Positions 7,330-16,405 are shown, counted from the first letter of the stretch. The stretch: DNA of 32,814 nucleotides from Sorangium cellulosum (GCA_020720045.1 DYPH01000067.1:1-32814), one strand, 5' to 3'. The notes: generated from the letters alone by a model not told the origin. Made by a program: numbers and translations.

Positions 7330-8100
7330 GTGTCTCGCCCCCTCGTTTATGGCCATCGCGGCGCCCCCGCGGAACTCCCGGAAAACACCCTTGTGAGCTT
7401 CGCGCGGGCGCTCGAGCGGGGCGTGGACGCCCTCGAAACCGACGTCCACCAGACCCGTGATGGGGTGATTGTCATCGCCCACGACGACACGCTCCTGCGA
7501 ACGGCAGGAGTCTCCGTGCGCATTGCAGACGTCACCTACCGGGAGCTCTCACAAATTCCATTGTTTCCGGTAGCAGGTGCCCCGAAGGAAGATCTCGCCC
7601 CCACGTTTGTACCGACGCTCGCAGAGGCCCTCGATCGCTTCCCCGCGACCTTCTTCAACATCGAGGTAAAACCGAAGTCTGCCGAGCTCGCACGTCGTGT
7701 TGCCAGCTTTTTGTCGGCCCGGGGCGACGCCCATCGGGTCCGCCTCGCGGGGGCCGATCATCGCGTCCTCCGCGCGATCACTCCCGATGTGTGGGCGGGA
7801 CAACGCAGTTCTTCTGCGCTGGAGGTCGCGAAGCTCTATTTCGCGCCGCTCTCATGGATCAAACCTGGATTCTTGCCCGGTGACGCGCTGCAAGTCCCCG
7901 TTTCGCAGAAGCTTGGCCCCTACACCGCGCGGTTTGACGGGGATTATTTCCTCAAACGCGCCACCGCCGCCGGCATCGCCGTCCACTACTGGACGATCAA
8001 CGACCCGCGCGAAGCGTCGCGACTTGCGCGCCTCGGTGCTGCGGTGATCATGACCGACGATCCGCGAACGATCGTTCCGGCGCTTCGGATCACTTCGTAA
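7330..8100 (+). CDS. Glycerophosphodiester phosphodiesterase
   Basis: This is a 256-residue cytosolic-type GDPD with a GTG start and no signal peptide. It should hydrolyse glycerophosphodiesters to glycerol-3-phosphate and an alcohol in phospholipid recycling. The motifs are all visible: YGHRGAP (His9), PENT (18-20), LETDV (Glu35, Asp37), the catalytic second His in AHDD (His50) and FNIEVKP further on. Near the C-terminus YWTIND and MTDDP fit the barrel end. The length suits UgpQ-like enzymes. No Shine-Dalgarno is evident. The last 11 bases overlap the convergent lipoprotein gene. Confidence 0.93.
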   Translation: MSRPLVYGHRGAPAELPENTLVSFARALERGVDALETDVHQTRDGVIVIAHDDTLLRTAGVSVRIADVTYRELSQIPLFPVAGAPKEDLAPTFVPTLAEALDRFPATFFNIEVKPKSAELARRVASFLSARGDAHRVRLAGADHRVLRAITPDVWAGQRSSSALEVAKLYFAPLSWIKPGFLPGDALQVPVSQKLGPYTARFDGDYFLKRATAAGIAVHYWTINDPREASRLARLGAAVIMTDDPRTIVPALRITS

Positions 8101-8524
8101 AAACGATCATCTTGGTTTCGTCGACCTTCCACTTCAGGGTCGTGTCCCCGTCGAGCAGGAAGGTCTGCTTCGCGTCGATCCCGTCGCGTTCGGTGGCGAG
8201 GACGATCGTCTTGCCGTCGCTCGAAACCACTTTATAGGGCCCTTTTTGCTGCCCTTTTGGGGATGCGAGGGTCAAGTCGTGCCCTTTGAAATCGAGGCGG
8301 AGGGAGTTCGCATAGGCGTCGGCGGCCGGCTTCTGTTCCGCGCTGACACCCTCGCTGCGAACGCCCTTCCACGTCCCCTCAAGCTTCGCGGCGGTCTTGT
8401 CACCGCCGCAACCGCCCCCGACAACCAGCGCGGCGACGCCAAGCGCCACCACCCACCGCCGGGGAGGCGAGGCATCGCGGGGGAGACCGCGCGGTTCTTG
8501 GGTGTCGACGGGGCGTCGGCGCAT
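8090..8524 (-). CDS. Small predicted lipoprotein, unknown function
   Basis: I prefer the ATG at 8524 (144 residues) because it puts a basic region before the hydrophobic segment (about 25-38) and the Cys at about 39 (VGGGC, a weak lipobox). The open frame continues upstream to 8596. The mature part begins LEGTWKGV and looks like a small beta-rich domain (about 45-144) ending in alternating strands; LEGTW openings occur in lipocalin-like modules, but I would not assign a family. It converges on the phosphodiesterase gene with an 11-base coding overlap and diverges from the large lipoprotein gene. Confidence 0.72.
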   Translation of the reverse strand: MRRRPVDTQEPRGLPRDASPPRRWVVALGVAALVVGGGCGGDKTAAKLEGTWKGVRSEGVSAEQKPAADAYANSLRLDFKGHDLTLASPKGQQKGPYKVVSSDGKTIVLATERDGIDAKQTFLLDGDTTLKWKVDETKMIVFTK

Positions 8525-8636
8525 AGGGCACGGGACACTAGCCGCCGAGATTGGCGTTTGGGAAGCCCTGACTGCGCAGGCGCGCCGAACGGCCACGCCA
8601 AATTGACCTCCTTTGACGCCGGTGCACGAAGAGGGG

Positions 8637-8650
8637 GGTCTACGCAGACC
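8637..8650 (+). promoter_or_regulatory. Hairpin between ribosome-binding site and start codon
   Basis: GGTCT-ACGC-AGACC forms a 5-bp stem just 3 bases before the ATG at 8654. The purine run GAGGGGGG (8631-8638), the likely Shine-Dalgarno, otherwise lies too far from the ATG (about 15 bases). Folding would shorten that distance but also hide part of the run. Confidence 0.35.
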
Positions 8651-8653
8651 GTC

Positions 8654-11152
8654 ATGCGACGCACGCCCCTACTCCCCCTCGCCTCCACCGCGCTCCTCCT
8701 CACGCTCCTTGCCGCCGCTTGCAGCGGCGATGACGGCGCCTCGACGCCTGGCGAAGACGCCGGCACGACCGGCTCCGACGCCGGCGACGGCGGAACAGCG
8801 AGCGATAGTTCCACAAAAACAGATGGTTCGACCGGTAGCGATGGAAGCACCGCGACTGACAGCGCCACCGACGGCGCTGCGAGCGACGGTTCCACCGGCA
8901 ATGACGCCGGCGCCGCAGGCACCTGCGCCGTCGAAGGGGAAAAGCGCTGTCAGGCGGGAAATGAAGTCATCGTCGAGACCTGCACGCGCGCGGCGAACGG
9001 CGCCCTGAACTACGCGGCCGCCGCCTGTGCCGACAACGGGAGCTGCGGAGGCGCCGGCGTTTGTGCGCCGCAAAGCGGATGCGCCGTTGGTGCGAATCGC
9101 TGCGGTGTAAACAACGCCGTAGAAACCTGCGTCGCCGCCGCCGGTGGAAACCGCTTTGAGTCCCGTGAACAGTGCGCCAACGGCTGCTCGGGGAGCGGTG
9201 GAAATGCCCAATGTACCGCCGCCGCAAATTGTGCCGCAGGAACGCGTCGATGCACCGGGAACAACGTGAAAATCTGCAACGCGGCGGGGACCGCTTACCT
9301 CTACGCCCAGAGCTGTGCGGAGACGTGCAATGCCGGATTGTGCCAAGGAAAATGCACACCTGGTGACAAGCGCTGCAACGGAAACGGCGTCGAACAGTGC
9401 AAGGCGGACGGATCCGGTTACGCGGTAGTCGACGACTGTGGAGCCAACCAACGCACCTGCGATGCGACCGCTTCTGCCTGTGCGCTCAATGGGCTTATTA
9501 TCGACGCGACGGCGACGAAAGACTACAACGGACTCCTCTTGGTCAATGGCGCGCTCGTCGTCAAGGCGGGGCAGACGCTCACCTCCTCGAGCGGCGATCT
9601 CACCATTCGCGCGACGACGATCACCGTCGAGGCGGGGGCGACGATCACCGTTGCAGCGACCGGCACCGGCACCGATGGCGCCGGCTCTGCGCTGGGGAAT
9701 TGCAGCTACAACCCGGGATCGGGCGGCGGAAACGGTTCTGCTGGTGCTGCAAGCAGCGGAGGTTCCTGCGGGCTGGCGGCCGGAGGCGGAGCGGTAATCG
9801 GCGCGACGAACGACGCGGGCGTCGCCAAAGGGGGCCCCGGGGGGACCGGACGCTACAACGGCGCAGATTCCGGAACCGCGGGGCGCGGCGGTGGACGTTT
9901 GCGGCTGATCGCCGACACGATCACCATCGCCGGATCGGTGCTCGCACGCGGCGAAGCCGGTACCTGCGCAAGCACCCTCTGCGCGGGCGGTGGAGCTGGA
10001 GGCGGCGTTCTCCTGGCGGCCGATCAAATCCAACTCCCCGGCGGCGCTACCATCGATACAAGCGGCGGTGCGGGCGGCGCAGCCAGCTATTCCGGAGGAG
10101 CCGGAGGGCGTGGGCGCGTAAAGCTTCTTTACGGCGCTACGCTGGTCAACAATGCGACGATCTCAAACGCGACGACGACGCAAGGCCTCCTTCCACCCCT
10201 CGACATCACGTCGTCCACCCATTCGGCGAATGGCGTCACCTACAATGACGACTTCAACTTCTTCGACGCTGCGTGGAAGCGCTCTTTCCCCGGTCGTCAG
10301 GGGTACCTGTATGTTGCAAACACCAATGCGGCCGGCGTCTACCCGACCGCTGCAACGCCTGGTGTTCGCTTTGTTGCCGGCGGCGAGAGCGGGAGCATCC
10401 CTTACAACGCCCTCTCAGGCTTCCTCGCGGCGAACACGGCGACGACGGTATTTTTCCGCATTGTTCCGCGCGATGCGAATGGCTTCGGGCTCGTAGAAAA
10501 TACGTTCCCCGCCCGAATCAATACGGCCGTTCCGACGCCAAAAATCCCGCAGTTTACGGTAGCTACCTCCTTCTACGACGGGGCGCTCGTCGTCCCCGAG
10601 TGGACGTTCCCGAACGTCGCCGCCGACGGGAACTGGCAGGGGGTCTACTTCCTGCTCGACCACCAGGGCGACACGATGCCGGGCAACGGCGTCGCCTCCG
10701 ACGGACGAACCTCGGTATTTGCACCCTACACGCAAAAGAGCCAGGTCTTCCAGAACCTCGCCGACGGCGTTTGGGGCTTCCACGTGGTCACCGTCGATAA
10801 GCTCGGCAACCGCACCCGCAAAGCGGCTCACGCCGTTTTCCGCGTCGAGCAAGGGGCGAATGGCAAGGCGACGCCGACCGTCGGCTTTGGCGCGGTGAGC
10901 GGCAAGGTGAAGGTCGGCGGCCTGGCGACGAGCAACGTCCGCGTGAGCCTGAACCGCGGCCTCCTCCCCCAGAACGGAAATGGCTACGTCCTCACCGCCG
11001 GCACCGGCACCTACGACATCACGAGCGTTCCGGCAGGGGCATGGACGGTTCGTGCGCAATACACGAATGCCGCCGGCGTCGTCGTCTCCAAGGAGGCGCC
11101 GCTGAACGTAGCCCAAGGGCAGACGACCACGATTCCCGACCTTGATTTCTGA
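8654..11152 (+). CDS. Large modular lipoprotein: Cys-rich, Gly-rich and carboxypeptidase-regulatory-like parts
   Basis: I start at the ATG at 8654 because it opens a lipoprotein signal (LAAAC, Cys about residue 23); the frame upstream is antisense to the divergent gene. The 832-residue protein is modular. About 24-95 is a Ser/Thr/Asp/Gly linker. About 96-280 is a string of Cys-rich repeats of the type G-x-x-R-C...V-E-T-C. About 280-500 is Gly-rich with parallel-beta-helix-like steps (TITVEAGATITV). A beta domain follows, and about 750-832 resembles a carboxypeptidase-regulatory/transthyretin-like fold (YDITSVPAGAWTVRA). Such proteins are common at myxobacterial surfaces; the function is unknown. 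It ends in a bidirectional terminator. Confidence 0.85.
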   Translation: MRRTPLLPLASTALLLTLLAAACSGDDGASTPGEDAGTTGSDAGDGGTASDSSTKTDGSTGSDGSTATDSATDGAASDGSTGNDAGAAGTCAVEGEKRCQAGNEVIVETCTRAANGALNYAAAACADNGSCGGAGVCAPQSGCAVGANRCGVNNAVETCVAAAGGNRFESREQCANGCSGSGGNAQCTAAANCAAGTRRCTGNNVKICNAAGTAYLYAQSCAETCNAGLCQGKCTPGDKRCNGNGVEQCKADGSGYAVVDDCGANQRTCDATASACALNGLIIDATATKDYNGLLLVNGALVVKAGQTLTSSSGDLTIRATTITVEAGATITVAATGTGTDGAGSALGNCSYNPGSGGGNGSAGAASSGGSCGLAAGGGAVIGATNDAGVAKGGPGGTGRYNGADSGTAGRGGGRLRLIADTITIAGSVLARGEAGTCASTLCAGGGAGGGVLLAADQIQLPGGATIDTSGGAGGAASYSGGAGGRGRVKLLYGATLVNNATISNATTTQGLLPPLDITSSTHSANGVTYNDDFNFFDAAWKRSFPGRQGYLYVANTNAAGVYPTAATPGVRFVAGGESGSIPYNALSGFLAANTATTVFFRIVPRDANGFGLVENTFPARINTAVPTPKIPQFTVATSFYDGALVVPEWTFPNVAADGNWQGVYFLLDHQGDTMPGNGVASDGRTSVFAPYTQKSQVFQNLADGVWGFHVVTVDKLGNRTRKAAHAVFRVEQGANGKATPTVGFGAVSGKVKVGGLATSNVRVSLNRGLLPQNGNGYVLTAGTGTYDITSVPAGAWTVRAQYTNAAGVVVSKEAPLNVAQGQTTTIPDLDF

Positions 11153-11184
11153 GGAACTTCAAAGACTTTCTTCCCGCACCATGC

Positions 11185-11216
11185 AAAACGGCGCCCCTCA
11201 AAAAGGGCGCCGTTTT
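11185..11216. terminator. Bidirectional terminator between lipoprotein and envC-like genes
   Basis: AAAACGGCGCCC (11185-11196) pairs perfectly with GGGCGCCGTTTT (11205-11216) around an 8-base loop. The A-run on one side and T-run on the other let it work in both directions, which suits the convergent genes on either side. Confidence 0.9.
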
Positions 11217-11237
11217 CCTTTCCTTCCGCGGAGAAGG

Positions 11238-12290
11238 CTAAAGGTTAAGACCGAGCCAGGTCGCCGGTGGGAGCGTTTCCGTGCGGTGACGCACTTCAAA
11301 GTAGACCATTGGTCCGCGCCCTTCATCGCCGGCGATTCCGAGGCGTTCACCGGCGACAAGCTCGTCGCCGATGCGTACATCAATCGTCGCAAGATTGCCG
11401 GTGACCGTATAATAGTGGTCGCCGTGATCGAGGATCACGAGGCGGCCGTAGGGACCGTAGCGATCGGCAAAGGCGACGCGCCCGGCGTAGACGGCGCGCA
11501 CGACGGTGTTCGCCGGTGTGGCGATTTCGACGCCGGGACCGTTGGTCCCTTCGCGGCGGGCGACGCGTGCGTTCGCACGGACGGCGACGGGGAAGAGTAG
11601 GTGGCCGCGAGCCGCGGAAAATCCTGACGATGCGCCATTTTCGCCGTTCACCGGGATGAACTCGCCGGTCCCGGCAAAGGCGCGGTCGAAGGCCTCCGAA
11701 CGGCGGCTCTCGTCGGCGATCGCGTACCGGGCCGCGTCCATCGCCGAGCGCTGGCTCGCAAGCTGGCTGCGGTCCTTGGCGACGCGCTCCAGGGTCTTGG
11801 CGAGCTCGGCGCCACGCCCCGAAAGGCGCCTCTCTTCGGCGACGTCAAAGCGAATGTTCTTCTTTGCCCGCTCGACACGCATTGCCCATTGAAGGAAGCT
11901 GTGCACGCCGCCACCTGCAGGCAACATTCCGGCGCGTGTCATACGGTAATAGGCGCGCCCTTGGGCGATCGACTTCTTCTTTTGAACGGCTAACTTCCCG
12001 GCAAGCTCGGAGAGTTCCTTCTTCGCGGCATTCTCCTCGGCGTCGAGGTCGGCGATCTTGCGATCAAGGGCAGCCAGCGCGAGGGAACCGTTCGTCGGCG
12101 CCTCGCGCATCCCATTGGAAGTGTCACGAAATTCGCCGCGCGGTGCCTGGCGGTCCTGGCGGTCCTGGATGAGTGCCCCCTCGGCAGGGGCGATCCCCAC
12201 TTGCGCCCCCGCGTAGCCGAGCGGCGCCGCGGCGAGGGAGAAGACAACGGCGAGCTTCCCGAAGCGCCGCCCGACGGCCGCGACCCTCAT
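11238..12290 (-). CDS. envC: EnvC-like murein hydrolase activator (degenerate LytM/M23 domain)
   Basis: This 350-residue exported protein has a signal peptide (about 1-29), a long helical/coiled-coil region (about 70-205) and a C-terminal LytM (peptidase M23) domain (about 225-350). EnvC activates cell-wall amidases and is driven by FtsEX across the membrane. The LytM zinc ligands appear lost: the usual His-x(n)-Asp motif reads NGPGVEI (250-256) and the usual HxH reads MVYFEVR (328-334). That matches EnvC-type activators rather than active endopeptidases. The ATG overlaps the ftsX stop (ATGA), and ftsE lies upstream, which supports the assignment. A 9-base tandem repeat encodes QDRQDRQ near residue 42. 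Confidence 0.87.
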   Translation of the reverse strand: MRVAAVGRRFGKLAVVFSLAAAPLGYAGAQVGIAPAEGALIQDRQDRQAPRGEFRDTSNGMREAPTNGSLALAALDRKIADLDAEENAAKKELSELAGKLAVQKKKSIAQGRAYYRMTRAGMLPAGGGVHSFLQWAMRVERAKKNIRFDVAEERRLSGRGAELAKTLERVAKDRSQLASQRSAMDAARYAIADESRRSEAFDRAFAGTGEFIPVNGENGASSGFSAARGHLLFPVAVRANARVARREGTNGPGVEIATPANTVVRAVYAGRVAFADRYGPYGRLVILDHGDHYYTVTGNLATIDVRIGDELVAGERLGIAGDEGRGPMVYFEVRHRTETLPPATWLGLNL

Positions 12291-13198
12291 ACCGCCACCA
12301 GCTTGCGAAGGCCGAGAGAGGCGGCGATCGTTCCAAGCAAGGCGCCGGTCACGACCATCCCCACGACGGCAAACCAGGGGAGGAACGTCGGCTCGACGCC
12401 AAGAAGCGTCGTCAGTTCGCCATCCATACGGCCGCGAACGAGGAGAAAGAGTACCCCTAAGAGAAGGACGGCACCGGTGGCGCCCGCAGCCCCTTGCGCC
12501 GATCCTTCGAGGAGGAAAGGGCGTTTGATATAGGCGTCGGTCGCCCCGACGAGTTTGAGCACTTCAATTTCCGTCTTTCGCCGCTGAAGGGCGAGCCGAA
12601 TCGTGGAGCCGACGACGGCGAGCACCGACGCAAAGACCACGAGCGAAAGGAGCCCGGAAGCGGCGACGCCTCCGCGTACAAGGCGAGCGAGGCGGTTCGT
12701 CCAGGTGCGGTACGTTTCGACCGACTCGACCGCCTGAAGCTGCCCGAGCTTCGCCTCCATGTCCTCAATCCCCTTGTCGTCGAGGTTGGGATCGACGTCG
12801 ACTTCGAGGGTCGGCGAGAAGGCTTCCTTGGGGAGTGCAAGGAGCGGATCGTTGGCATTTCCTTCGTTTTTTGCGTACTCGTCCCGCGCCGCTTCCGAAG
12901 TCACGTAGGTGACGTGGCTGACACCGGCGGTCGCTTCGAGGGCGACTTTCGTTTTCTCGATTTCGGCGTCGGTCGCCGACTCTTTCAAGAAGACAGAGAC
13001 GCGCCCCGCGTGAGTCCACCGGGTTTCGATGGCGCGAAGGTTCGTCATGACGAGCAGGGCCGCGCCGAGGCAGACAAAGGCGACCGTCAACGAAAAGATC
13101 GACAGCGCGAAGAGGCGCCATTCACGAAGAATACCCTGGCGGGCGCGGCGGGTGGCATGGCTCGGATTGTCGAACACAGTCGTCCTTTCGTCCGTCAC
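12287..13198 (-). CDS. ftsX: Cell division protein FtsX
   Basis: This 303-residue inner-membrane protein has the FtsX layout. A cytoplasmic N-terminus leads to TM1 (about 29-51), then a large periplasmic loop (about 52-170) that contacts the hydrolase activator, then three further helices with a cytoplasmic coupling segment (RKTEIEVLKLVGA) between TM2 and TM3. It pairs with FtsE to transmit ATP hydrolysis across the membrane to EnvC during septal wall splitting. It is preceded by ftsE with a gap of about 70 bp and overlaps the envC-like gene by 4 bp. Confidence 0.94.
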   Translation of the reverse strand: MTDERTTVFDNPSHATRRARQGILREWRLFALSIFSLTVAFVCLGAALLVMTNLRAIETRWTHAGRVSVFLKESATDAEIEKTKVALEATAGVSHVTYVTSEAARDEYAKNEGNANDPLLALPKEAFSPTLEVDVDPNLDDKGIEDMEAKLGQLQAVESVETYRTWTNRLARLVRGGVAASGLLSLVVFASVLAVVGSTIRLALQRRKTEIEVLKLVGATDAYIKRPFLLEGSAQGAAGATGAVLLLGVLFLLVRGRMDGELTTLLGVEPTFLPWFAVVGMVVTGALLGTIAASLGLRKLVAV

Positions 13199-13268
13199 TC
13201 AAAGAGATGAATGGCGAAACTCACACACAGTCGTTCCAACGAAAGAAAATCGGCGACCTGGCTTTGGC

Positions 13269-14087
13269 TCAGTGGAGCGGAGCCGAGAGAAAGTTTCCGT
13301 CCTCAGTCACGAGGCCGCGGCGCACGTCGGTGATCTTCCCCTCATCGAGGACGATGATGCGGTGGGGGCGCTGCTCGAGGAGCGTGCGGTCGTGGGTCGC
13401 AAAGAGGACGGTCGTCCCCTGCTCGTGGATCTCTTCGAAAAGACCGAGGATATCGATGGCGAGCTGAGGGTCGAGGTTGCCGGTCGGCTCGTCGGCAAGA
13501 ATGAGCGCCGGCTCGCCGACGATGGCGCGCGCGATCGCCACGCGCTGCTGCTCACCGCCGGAAAGGACGCGGGCCGGCTCCTCACCGCGGCCGGAGAGGC
13601 CGACGCGCTCAAGCGCCTCGCCGACGCGCGTGCGCACGAGCTTCTCGGGGAGGCGAAGGACCTCGAGGGTCACCGCAACGTTCTCGAAAACACTCCAATT
13701 TTCGACGAGCTTAAACTGCTGGAAGACGACTCCGATGTTCCGGCGAAGGAACGGGATCGAGTCGTCCTTCAGACGGGCGATGTCCTTCCCCATGAAAAGG
13801 ATCCGCCCCTCGTCGGCGTTCTCTGCGCGATAGAGCATCCGGAGGAGCGTGCTCTTGCCGGCGCCCGACGGCCCGGTGACAAACGCGAATTCTCCGCGCT
13901 CAATGACGAGGTTTGCGCCGCGAAGGACCGGTCGGCCGGCGCGATAAGACTTGAAAACATCTTCAAAAACGAGGATCGGGCGGTGGGCAGCCTCTTGAGA
14001 GAAGCGCTTCCCTTGGCGGAGCATCGGGCGGAAAGCGCCGCCTTCACGCCGGTCGCCGGAGCCGTCAAAATCGTCGTCGTAGGCCAT
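13269..14087 (-). CDS. ftsE: Cell division ATP-binding protein FtsE
   Basis: This ABC ATPase has Walker A GPSGAGKST (72-80), Q-loop FQQF, signature LSGGEQQR, Walker B LILADEPTGNLD and H-loop ATHD. It partners FtsX. The open frame gives 272 residues, while FtsE is usually about 220-230. The first 35 or so residues (acidic/Gly then basic) are an extension; an internal ATG at 14024 would shorten it by 21 residues. No start has a convincing Shine-Dalgarno, so the N-terminus is uncertain. It heads the ftsE-ftsX-envC-like operon and diverges from the M4 protease gene. Confidence 0.94.
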   Translation of the reverse strand: MAYDDDFDGSGDRREGGAFRPMLRQGKRFSQEAAHRPILVFEDVFKSYRAGRPVLRGANLVIERGEFAFVTGPSGAGKSTLLRMLYRAENADEGRILFMGKDIARLKDDSIPFLRRNIGVVFQQFKLVENWSVFENVAVTLEVLRLPEKLVRTRVGEALERVGLSGRGEEPARVLSGGEQQRVAIARAIVGEPALILADEPTGNLDPQLAIDILGLFEEIHEQGTTVLFATHDRTLLEQRPHRIIVLDEGKITDVRRGLVTEDGNFLSAPLH

Positions 14088-14200
14088 AGGGCTGGGGGGG
14101 CTATCAGGACCGAAAGAGTCGGGCCAAATTCCGAGTGTAGCACCGGCGCAGCGCGGCTGCGGTCGCGGGTCGGTGCGATCTGCGATGCAGTGCCAACTTC

Positions 14201-14231
14201 CTGAAAATTCTCCTGGATCGTCGATTTTCAG
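14201..14231. promoter_or_regulatory. 8-bp inverted repeat upstream of the M4 protease gene
   Basis: CTGAAAAT (14201-14208) and ATTTTCAG (14224-14231) are perfect inverted copies 15 bases apart. They lie 38 bases upstream of the protease start, in the 181-bp divergent region shared with ftsE. This is a possible operator; the evidence is symmetry and position only. Confidence 0.35.
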
Positions 14232-14268
14232 TTGCGCGCGCCCCGAACTTTGGAACCCTCACCGTCCT

Positions 14269-16386
14269 ATGCGCCCTCGCCTCTTCCGCTTCGCCACCTC
14301 TGCGTCGGTGCTCGCCGCCCCCGCTCTCTTGATCGCCCTTGCTGCCGCACCGCTCGCAGCATGTGGCAACGACGACGCCCGCGTCACCGCAGGCAGCGGG
14401 CCCCTCGCGCCGACGGGTGCCGAGTGGGTCCTTGAAAACGACGAGCGGACCGGAACGGCCGCCATCGCCTTCCCGCTTCAGACGACGACCCAAGTCCTCG
14501 ACACGAACGACCCGGGCGGCAGTGCGATCCGCTTTTTGACGACCTACCCGGAGGTCTTCGGGCCGTCAAAAGCTGCGGATTTGAGCGTAGTTGCAACGGC
14601 CGTCGACGAAGACGGTGCGACCCACGTCAAGGTCGAACAAAAGGCCCAGGGGCGTCGCCTCCTTGGCGCTGTGGCGATCGTGACTTTTGATGCCGACCGC
14701 ACCGTCGCCTCGGTCACCGGCCCCCTCTGGCCCGATCAGGGGCCCGAAGCGGCGGTCGCCCCGGCCGTTCAACAGGCGCCCGCAGAGACCGCTGCACGCA
14801 CTGCCTACACGCGCTCGGAGGGGAAGCCGGCGGCGACGGTCACCGACCACGAACTGGCCCTGGCAGCGACCGGGAGCGCCCCGGTGCTCGTACACCGTTT
14901 CGCCGTCTCCGGCGCCGCAGGAGCGAACCCGCGCGAGCTGTGGGTCGACGCGAAAACCGGCAAAGTGATTTTTGATGCTCCGCTGTATCATTCAGAGACG
15001 GTCAACGGTTCTGGGGCCGGCGTTACGGGCGGCAAGAAGACGTTCCCCGTCGAAAAGAGCGGGGCCACCTATCGCCTTCAGCGCGTGAAGCAGGACAACA
15101 AGTCCGAGGTCTTCGTCGAAGATGGAATCACCGGGAAAAACGCTGAGTCAGCGTCGGCGAATGGCCCCTGGGATCCAGAAGCAGTCGACGCGTATTCGAA
15201 CCTCCTTCAAATCGAGAACTGGTATCGTAATCGGTTCCTTCGCGTCTCCTATGACGACAAGGGTTCGCCGATTCGAATCGTCATTCATGCGACAAACACC
15301 TGCGACAACGCTTCGTGGAACGGCGAATTTATTTCGTTCAACGACCCCTGCGACAAGAGCGCCGCGAACTCCGTTCAGAAGTACGATCCGAAGACCGGCT
15401 CCCTCACCGAGGACCCGTCGAAGACCTACCACTGGCTCACGTTCACCGACCGCGAGGTGGCGACCCACGAGTACACGCACGCAATTACCGACCGCAGCTG
15501 CCGCCTCTTCTACGGAGCCGAATCGGGGGCGCTGAACGAGTCGATGAGCGACGTCTTCGCGGCGCTGGCCGAGCACAGTTTCACCGGATCTGGCGACTTC
15601 AAGCTCGGCGATGGCGCCATCAAAGAACACCTCCCGCTTCGAAATTTTGCCGACCCGACCGACGCCGTCATCGGTCAGCCACGCCACTACAGCCACCTCA
15701 TGGCGAACGGCTCCTTTGACAATGGCGGCGTCCACATCAACTCGGGAATTCCAAATCACGCCTTTTACTTGATGGTCCAAGGGGGGACCCACAAGGACTC
15801 CGGTGTGAAGGTGAAGACCCCGCTGTCGTGGAAGCAAGTCGAAGATCTAAAATGGACGGCTCTTCGCTTTGAATTGAAGGAGACGTCGACCTTCCGTGAG
15901 TTCGCCATCACGGAGCTTCTGATCGCGAAACGGAAGAATATTCCTCGGGAACCGGTCGCCTGCTCCTGGGTTGCCGTGGGCGTGCTCACGCCGGACGAAA
16001 CGAAGAAAAACTTCGGCATCGACTGCCCGGTTTCGACGGAACAACCGCCGAGCACCGTCGGCTGTGCCGGAAAAGCGGATGGGGTCTACTGCCAGAGCGA
16101 TATCTCTTACGGCGCCGTCTATTGCAAGAATGGCGCCCGCTCCTACGGCCTTCAGTGCGCCTCTTCGCAAATTTGTGACGTGAGCAAGGACGGCGCGGCG
16201 ACCAAGCATTGCAAGGAGTTTTGCAAGGACAAGGCCGACGACCTCTACTGCATCAACGACCCGGGGAAGCGCAATCTCTCCGCCTATTGCCAGGGGGGGA
16301 AGCGCATCGTCGACTTCCCGACCTGCGGAACCGGTGTGAACTGCGACGTCAACCAGGACGGCGTCGGCGACATGACCTGCAAGTAG
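14269..16386 (+). CDS. Thermolysin-family (M4) metalloprotease lipoprotein
   Basis: The ATG at 14269 opens a lipoprotein signal (LAAC, Cys about residue 32). The 705-residue protein has a propeptide (about 45-240, FTP/PepSY-like, including the TYPEVFG segment) and an M4 catalytic domain. It shows the zinc motif HEYTH (His400, His404) and third ligand Glu424, 20 residues later as in thermolysin. The catalytic His lies in NGGVHINSGIPNHAFYL. From about 590 a Cys-rich C-terminal part with repeated G-K-A-D-G-x-Y-C units follows, which may be a binding or stability module. All catalytic residues are present, so it should be an active endopeptidase at the cell surface or periplasm. A strong terminator follows. 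Confidence 0.93.
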   Translation: MRPRLFRFATSASVLAAPALLIALAAAPLAACGNDDARVTAGSGPLAPTGAEWVLENDERTGTAAIAFPLQTTTQVLDTNDPGGSAIRFLTTYPEVFGPSKAADLSVVATAVDEDGATHVKVEQKAQGRRLLGAVAIVTFDADRTVASVTGPLWPDQGPEAAVAPAVQQAPAETAARTAYTRSEGKPAATVTDHELALAATGSAPVLVHRFAVSGAAGANPRELWVDAKTGKVIFDAPLYHSETVNGSGAGVTGGKKTFPVEKSGATYRLQRVKQDNKSEVFVEDGITGKNAESASANGPWDPEAVDAYSNLLQIENWYRNRFLRVSYDDKGSPIRIVIHATNTCDNASWNGEFISFNDPCDKSAANSVQKYDPKTGSLTEDPSKTYHWLTFTDREVATHEYTHAITDRSCRLFYGAESGALNESMSDVFAALAEHSFTGSGDFKLGDGAIKEHLPLRNFADPTDAVIGQPRHYSHLMANGSFDNGGVHINSGIPNHAFYLMVQGGTHKDSGVKVKTPLSWKQVEDLKWTALRFELKETSTFREFAITELLIAKRKNIPREPVACSWVAVGVLTPDETKKNFGIDCPVSTEQPPSTVGCAGKADGVYCQSDISYGAVYCKNGARSYGLQCASSQICDVSKDGAATKHCKEFCKDKADDLYCINDPGKRNLSAYCQGGKRIVDFPTCGTGVNCDVNQDGVGDMTCK

Positions 16387-16405
16387 ACCTTCCGCACTAC
16401 AAACG

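Noticed and set aside
12150-12175. Tandem 9-base repeat (ctggcggtc) as a possible repeat element
   Set aside because: It is inside the envC-like coding frame and simply encodes a short QDR repeat.
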